A DNA stretch of 64,000 bases, taken from contig NZ_LWCS01000026.1 of assembly GCF_001650495.1 (NCBI RefSeq), positions 1 to 64,000 of the forward strand, read 5' to 3'. Of this stretch, positions 60,661 through 64,000 are shown piece by piece. Under the pieces are notes generated by a model, which saw nothing but the letters and a program-made list of their open reading frames with translations, was not told the DNA's origin and searched no databases. Within the stretch, counting starts at the first letter, position 1. Every line of letters begins with the position of its first letter. The stretch comes from Mycolicibacterium iranicum (GTDB lineage Bacteria; Actinomycetota; Actinomycetes; Mycobacteriales; Mycobacteriaceae). The translations under genes were made by a program, and so were the position numbers.

Positions 60661-60676
60661 TTGACGTTAACGTCAG
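60661..60676. promoter_or_regulatory. Locus motif copy G
   Basis: TTGACG-TTAA-CGTCAG, near-perfect 16-bp palindrome (TGACGTTAACGTCA is exact). It lies 69 bp upstream of the glycosyltransferase (minus) and 69 bp upstream of the GMC oxidoreductase start (plus), centrally between the divergent genes. Confidence 0.6.
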
Positions 60677-60745
60677 CGTTGGTTGATACGATGCCGAATC
60701 GCCCGGACCAGGCCAGCAATCGGCCACCACCCTCAGGAGCTCGAT

Positions 60746-62386
60746 GTGGCTGACGGCGAGCTTGGCGCCCGCGAGGCGGAACGCATCGCGTGGGACGTGA
60801 TCGTCGTCGGTACGGGCATGGGTGGCGGAGTGCTGGGACACCGCCTGGCGCAAGCAGGCCGAAAGGTCCTCTATGTGGAGAAGGGCCGGTCGACCCTTCC
60901 TGGCGTACCAGGAACGATCCGCTCCGCAGTCCCAGAACTGGCGGAGCCCTCGGCAACCCGGTCGGCGGCGACGTACTTCGATGCGCTGGCCCGAGCGGGG
61001 CGTTGCACCGACGAAGTCGAAGATGTCAGCGGGCGCTTGACGAAAAGGTTCACGCCGTTCATCGGCAGTGGCACGGGCGGATCGTCGGCGCTGTACGGGA
61101 TGGTCTGCGAGCGGTTCTTCGCCCAGGACTTCACGCCTCGCCAGAACTTCGTCGATCCCGGTGATTCGTCGGTGCCAGAGGCGTGGCCGGTCAGTTATGA
61201 GCAGATGGCGCCGTGGTATGCCGAGGCCGAGCAGTTGTTGGGTGTGCGTGGTCAGCCTGATCCGCTGCGGCCGGAGTCGGCTTGGGTGGGTTTGCCTGCG
61301 GCACCGCCCTTTTCGAAGGACAACGAGCCCTTGGTCGAGTACCTGACACGGCAAGGTCTGCATCCTTACCACCTGCCGATGGCGTGTGACTACACCGACG
61401 GTTGCGCCACGTGTCAGACCTATCTCTGCGGGCGATCGTGCAAGAACGACGCGGCCCGCAACTGCGTTGAGCCGGCGGTCGGCCAGCATGGAGCGGGGTT
61501 GTTGGCCGGCTGCCGGGTGGTGCGGCTGGAGGCTGACCGTCGGCGGGTGCAGAGGGTGATCTGTGAGTACCGCGGCGAGCTGTTGGCTTTGCAGAGCTCG
61601 GTCGTGGTGCTGGCCGCAGGAGCGTTGGCCACGCCGGTGCTGCTCTTGAACTCCCGGTCGGGTGAGTGGCCCCGCGGCCTGGCCAACGGCTCGGACTGGG
61701 TGGGTCGCAACCTGATGCGGCATCTGCTCGACCCGATCGAGGTCTGGCCGGAACCCGGCTCCGGCATCATGGCTGCGAACAAAGAGATCGGCCTCAACGA
61801 CTACTACTTCTTCGGGGGCCAGAAGTACGGAACCGTGCAGTCGTTCGGTGCGATTCCACCGATGGAATGGGTGACGAATCGCCCCGGGCCGCAGGGCAAG
61901 GCGCTACGTCTACTGGGTCCTGCAGTCCGCAAGGTGTACGAGCGCTTCTTCACCGGTGGTCTGATTCTGGCCGCGATGATGGAGGATCTCCCCTATCTGG
62001 ACAACCGGGTACAGCTGTCGCAGGCTCCGGGTTCCGACGGCCGTCAACGAATGCGCATCCGATACCGATTGCACACCAACGAGATCGAGCGCCACACCGC
62101 TTTCTTGCGGTTGCTCAGAGAATTACTCTCTCCCTTCCGAACACGCGCCTTGGGAAGCGGAAGGAACAACGCGAACCTCGGCCACGTGTGCGGTACCTGC
62201 CGGTTTGGCGCCGACCCGGCCACCAGCGTCCTGGATCCGCAGAATCGAGCGCACGAGGTGGACAACCTTTACGTCGTCGACAGTTCGTTCTTCCCGTCCA
62301 GCGCCGGCCTGAACCCGAGCCTGACGGTGGCGGCCAACGCTCTGCGCGTCGCAGTCCATATCAACCAAGAGTGTTTCGCCAGTTGA
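60746..62386 (+). CDS. GMC-type FAD oxidoreductase with Cys-rich insert
   Basis: A 546-residue glucose-methanol-choline-type flavoprotein (GTG 60746 with AGGAG six bases upstream). The N-terminal FAD motif is DVIVVGTGMGGGVLGHRL, and the C-terminal GMC block is NLYVVDSSFFPSSAGLNPS then TVAANALRVA. Between residues about 214 and 240 is a six-cysteine run C-x5-C-x2-C-x4-C-x3-C-x7-C (beginning CDYTDGCATCQ), a possible Fe-S or zinc site. It probably oxidises a sugar or fatty-alcohol hydroxyl of the lipopeptide or its precursor. First of an operon with the methyltransferase and acyltransferase. Confidence 0.85.
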   Translation: MADGELGAREAERIAWDVIVVGTGMGGGVLGHRLAQAGRKVLYVEKGRSTLPGVPGTIRSAVPELAEPSATRSAATYFDALARAGRCTDEVEDVSGRLTKRFTPFIGSGTGGSSALYGMVCERFFAQDFTPRQNFVDPGDSSVPEAWPVSYEQMAPWYAEAEQLLGVRGQPDPLRPESAWVGLPAAPPFSKDNEPLVEYLTRQGLHPYHLPMACDYTDGCATCQTYLCGRSCKNDAARNCVEPAVGQHGAGLLAGCRVVRLEADRRRVQRVICEYRGELLALQSSVVVLAAGALATPVLLLNSRSGEWPRGLANGSDWVGRNLMRHLLDPIEVWPEPGSGIMAANKEIGLNDYYFFGGQKYGTVQSFGAIPPMEWVTNRPGPQGKALRLLGPAVRKVYERFFTGGLILAAMMEDLPYLDNRVQLSQAPGSDGRQRMRIRYRLHTNEIERHTAFLRLLRELLSPFRTRALGSGRNNANLGHVCGTCRFGADPATSVLDPQNRAHEVDNLYVVDSSFFPSSAGLNPSLTVAANALRVAVHINQECFAS

Positions 62387-62420
62387 GACCGCATCGGACT
62401 TAGAGAACAGGACAGCTGCC

Positions 62421-63182
62421 ATGAACAGTCAGAGGCCCTCTGCGACAAAGCGATCCGGGTTGGTGACAAAGCTGAGAATCCTCAACCAGATCGCGTTCGA
62501 CCGGCGCAACACGCGCCTCTTCTCTCAGCTCTTCTACCGCTCCACGGGCACTGAACCCGAAGAGTATTCGAAGTGGTACTTCAACAATCTGGTCTGGCAG
62601 GACACCACGTGGATGGGAGTGCCGACTTACAAATCTCCGTGCGACATGTGGAACTACCAGGAGATCCTCAGCGAGTTGAAGCCGTCGCTGATCATCGAGT
62701 TCGGTTCGGCGTTCGGCGGATCGGCGCTGTTCTGGGCAGGTGTGATGCGTCAGATCGGTGAACCGTTCAAAGTACTGTCGGTGGATGTCAGCCACGAACT
62801 CCTGCGGCCGGAGGCTCTAAGAGATCCCGATGTCATGTTCGTCGAGTCCTCCTCTGCTGCTCCCGAAGTCGCGGAGCGCATCCGTCTTCTCCGGCAGGAT
62901 CATCCGGGTAAGGCCTTCGCCATCCTCGACAGCGACCACTCCATGCATCACGTTCTCGCCGAAATGAAGCTGTTGCGTCCCTTGCTGTCGGCCGGCGACT
63001 ACCTGGTGGTCGAAGATTCGCTGCTCAACGGCCATCCGGTGGCGCCCGAGTGGGGACCGGGCCCCTACGAAGCGATCGAAGCGTACGAAAGGGAATTCCC
63101 GAGTGATTACACACACGACACCGCACGCGCCGACAAGTTCGGTTGGTCGTTCGCGCCGTACGGATTCCTGATCCGGAACTGA
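62421..63182 (+). CDS. CmcI/Rv2959c-type sugar O-methyltransferase
   Basis: A 253-residue methyltransferase, paralogue of the one at 58294. SPCDMWNYQEILSELKPSLI, IEFGSAFGGSALFWAG, FAILDSDHSMHHVLAEMKLL and AFDKFGWSFAPYGFLIRN-like C-terminus match Rv2959c and GPL rhamnosyl O-methyltransferases. ATG start 34 bp after the GMC gene, same operon. It probably methylates another position or another deoxysugar than its paralogue. Confidence 0.9.
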   Translation: MNSQRPSATKRSGLVTKLRILNQIAFDRRNTRLFSQLFYRSTGTEPEEYSKWYFNNLVWQDTTWMGVPTYKSPCDMWNYQEILSELKPSLIIEFGSAFGGSALFWAGVMRQIGEPFKVLSVDVSHELLRPEALRDPDVMFVESSSAAPEVAERIRLLRQDHPGKAFAILDSDHSMHHVLAEMKLLRPLLSAGDYLVVEDSLLNGHPVAPEWGPGPYEAIEAYEREFPSDYTHDTARADKFGWSFAPYGFLIRN

Positions 63183-63255
63183 GGGCGCGCCCTCTGCCAT
63201 GTACTTATGCCGAGTAGGTGACCGTGCCGTCGGATGAGAGGAGCGGATCTGTGAA

Positions 63256-64000
63256 GTGCGACACCGCCGGCGTCACGACAGCGTGGGTTTTCGCGCCGAC
63301 ATCGAGGGTCTGCGGGCGGTCGCGGTACTGGCTGTAGTGCTGTTCCACGCCGAGATACCCGGATTGTCCGGTGGTTTCGTCGGAGTCGATGTGTTCTTCG
63401 TCATCTCGGGGTTCCTGATCACCGGGTTGCTGTGGCGTGAGATGAGTGCGACCGGGACGGTGCGGTTGTTCAGCTTCTACGGGGCGCGGGCGCGCCGGCT
63501 CCTTCCGGCATCGGCGGCCGTTGGCATCGTCACGATGGTCGCCTCCGTGATCGTGCTGCCGCCGCTTTTGGCGCCGAGGGTCTTATGGGACGGCATCGCC
63601 AGCGCTCTCTACGTCAGCAACTACCGGTTCATGCTCGACGGGGTCGATTACTTCAACGCCGCGGCCCTTCTTCCGCCGTCGCCGTTCCTGCACTACTGGT
63701 CGCTGGGTGTGGAGGAACAGTTCTACCTTGTGTGGGCGCCGATGTTTCTCGGCGCGGCGTGGCTGATCCGCCGGATTCGTCGCCGACGGGCTCGCGCAGA
63801 CGTCTCATCGGTGCGGCCGTACGTGAATGTCCTTGCGCTGGTGGCAGTTTCGTCGTTCGCGTTGTCGTGCGCCGCCACGGTCGCCGTGCCCGCCGTGGCG
63901 TTCTATTCGTTGCCCACCCGCGCGTGGCAACTGGCGCTCGGTGGGCTGGTGGCACTTACCATCAGCCGATGGCGACGCGTCGACCCATTGCCCGCGGCGC
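63256..64000 (+). CDS. Membrane O-acyltransferase, partial (cut at window end)
   Basis: The frame opens at a GTG at 63256 (AGGAG 12 bases upstream; stop TGA just before at 63235) and runs off the window, so only about 248 residues are seen. It begins GFRADIEGLRAVAVLAVVLFH and contains FVGVDVFFVISGFLITGLLW and HYWSLGVEEQFYLVWAPM, the Acyltransferase_3 domain, clearly paralogous to the protein at 51058. The C-terminus, including any SGNH domain, lies outside. Third gene of the GMC operon. Confidence 0.85.
   Translation, partial: MRHRRRHDSVGFRADIEGLRAVAVLAVVLFHAEIPGLSGGFVGVDVFFVISGFLITGLLWREMSATGTVRLFSFYGARARRLLPASAAVGIVTMVASVIVLPPLLAPRVLWDGIASALYVSNYRFMLDGVDYFNAAALLPPSPFLHYWSLGVEEQFYLVWAPMFLGAAWLIRRIRRRRARADVSSVRPYVNVLALVAVSSFALSCAATVAVPAVAFYSLPTRAWQLALGGLVALTISRWRRVDPLPAA

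Noticed and set aside
1..64000. CRISPR arrays, tRNAs, IS elements, prophage genes
   Set aside because: No spaced direct repeats, no tRNA-like cloverleaf and no transposase or integrase motif was found in either strand.

Overview
The window is GC-rich actinobacterial DNA, most likely from a rapidly growing Mycobacterium (Mycolicibacterium). The reasons are close recognisable matches to mycobacterial families (CYP125, an Rv2002-type FabG3, an LpqH-type lipoprotein, Rv2959c-type sugar O-methyltransferases, FAAL and MAS-like PKS) and frequent GTG/TTG starts. No IS element, tRNA, rRNA, CRISPR array or prophage was seen.

Left part (about 0-20.5 kb) is chromosomal background: YaaA-like protein, small membrane proteins, an amidase, hydrolases, CinA, a steroid-type short-chain dehydrogenase divergent from an amine-dehydrogenase-like gene, an anti-sigma/anti-anti-sigma pair, a HAD phosphatase, a flavin-dependent oxidoreductase, a TetR-molybdoenzyme operon, a CYP125-like P450, an FAD monooxygenase divergent from its TetR neighbour, an XRE regulator and an LpqH-like lipoprotein. 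Two sites matching the steroid-catabolism repressor KstR lie at about 7.67 and 10.65 kb.

Right part (about 20.5-64 kb, cut at the right edge) is one large biosynthetic locus resembling the mycobacterial glycopeptidolipid (GPL) locus but with a different assembly line. A fatty acyl-AMP ligase (minus) and a six-domain reducing PKS (plus) are divergent. An MbtH protein and two NRPSs form an overlapping minus-strand operon. NRPS1 is C(starter)-A-T-E; NRPS2 is C-A-T-C-A-T-C-A-T-E-C-T. Four A domains imply an acyl-tetrapeptide. Modules 1 and 4 carry threonine-type pocket codes and are followed by epimerisation domains. The line ends in a C-T pair with no A domain, thioesterase or reductase, unlike the alaninol-ending GPL line.

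Further right are tailoring genes: three GT1-type glycosyltransferases, four methyltransferases (one TylF-like with an N-terminal membrane anchor, two CmcI/Rv2959c-like, one general class I), two membrane O-acyltransferases (the second runs off the window), two nucleotide-sugar epimerase/decarboxylase-type SDRs, a nucleotide-sugar dehydrogenase, a GMC oxidoreductase and a DUF2505 protein. Together they suggest a lipopeptide glycosylated on its threonines, with O-methyl and O-acyl groups and perhaps an oxidised or uronic/pentose sugar. MmpL/MmpS/Gap exporters are not in the window.

Most transcript starts of this locus carry a shared 16-bp imperfect palindrome of the form nTnACR-N4-CGTCAA (seven good copies and one weak one). 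I did not see a two-half copy in the left-hand intergenic regions. The mbtH-NRPS promoter also carries two tandem CRP-like sites.
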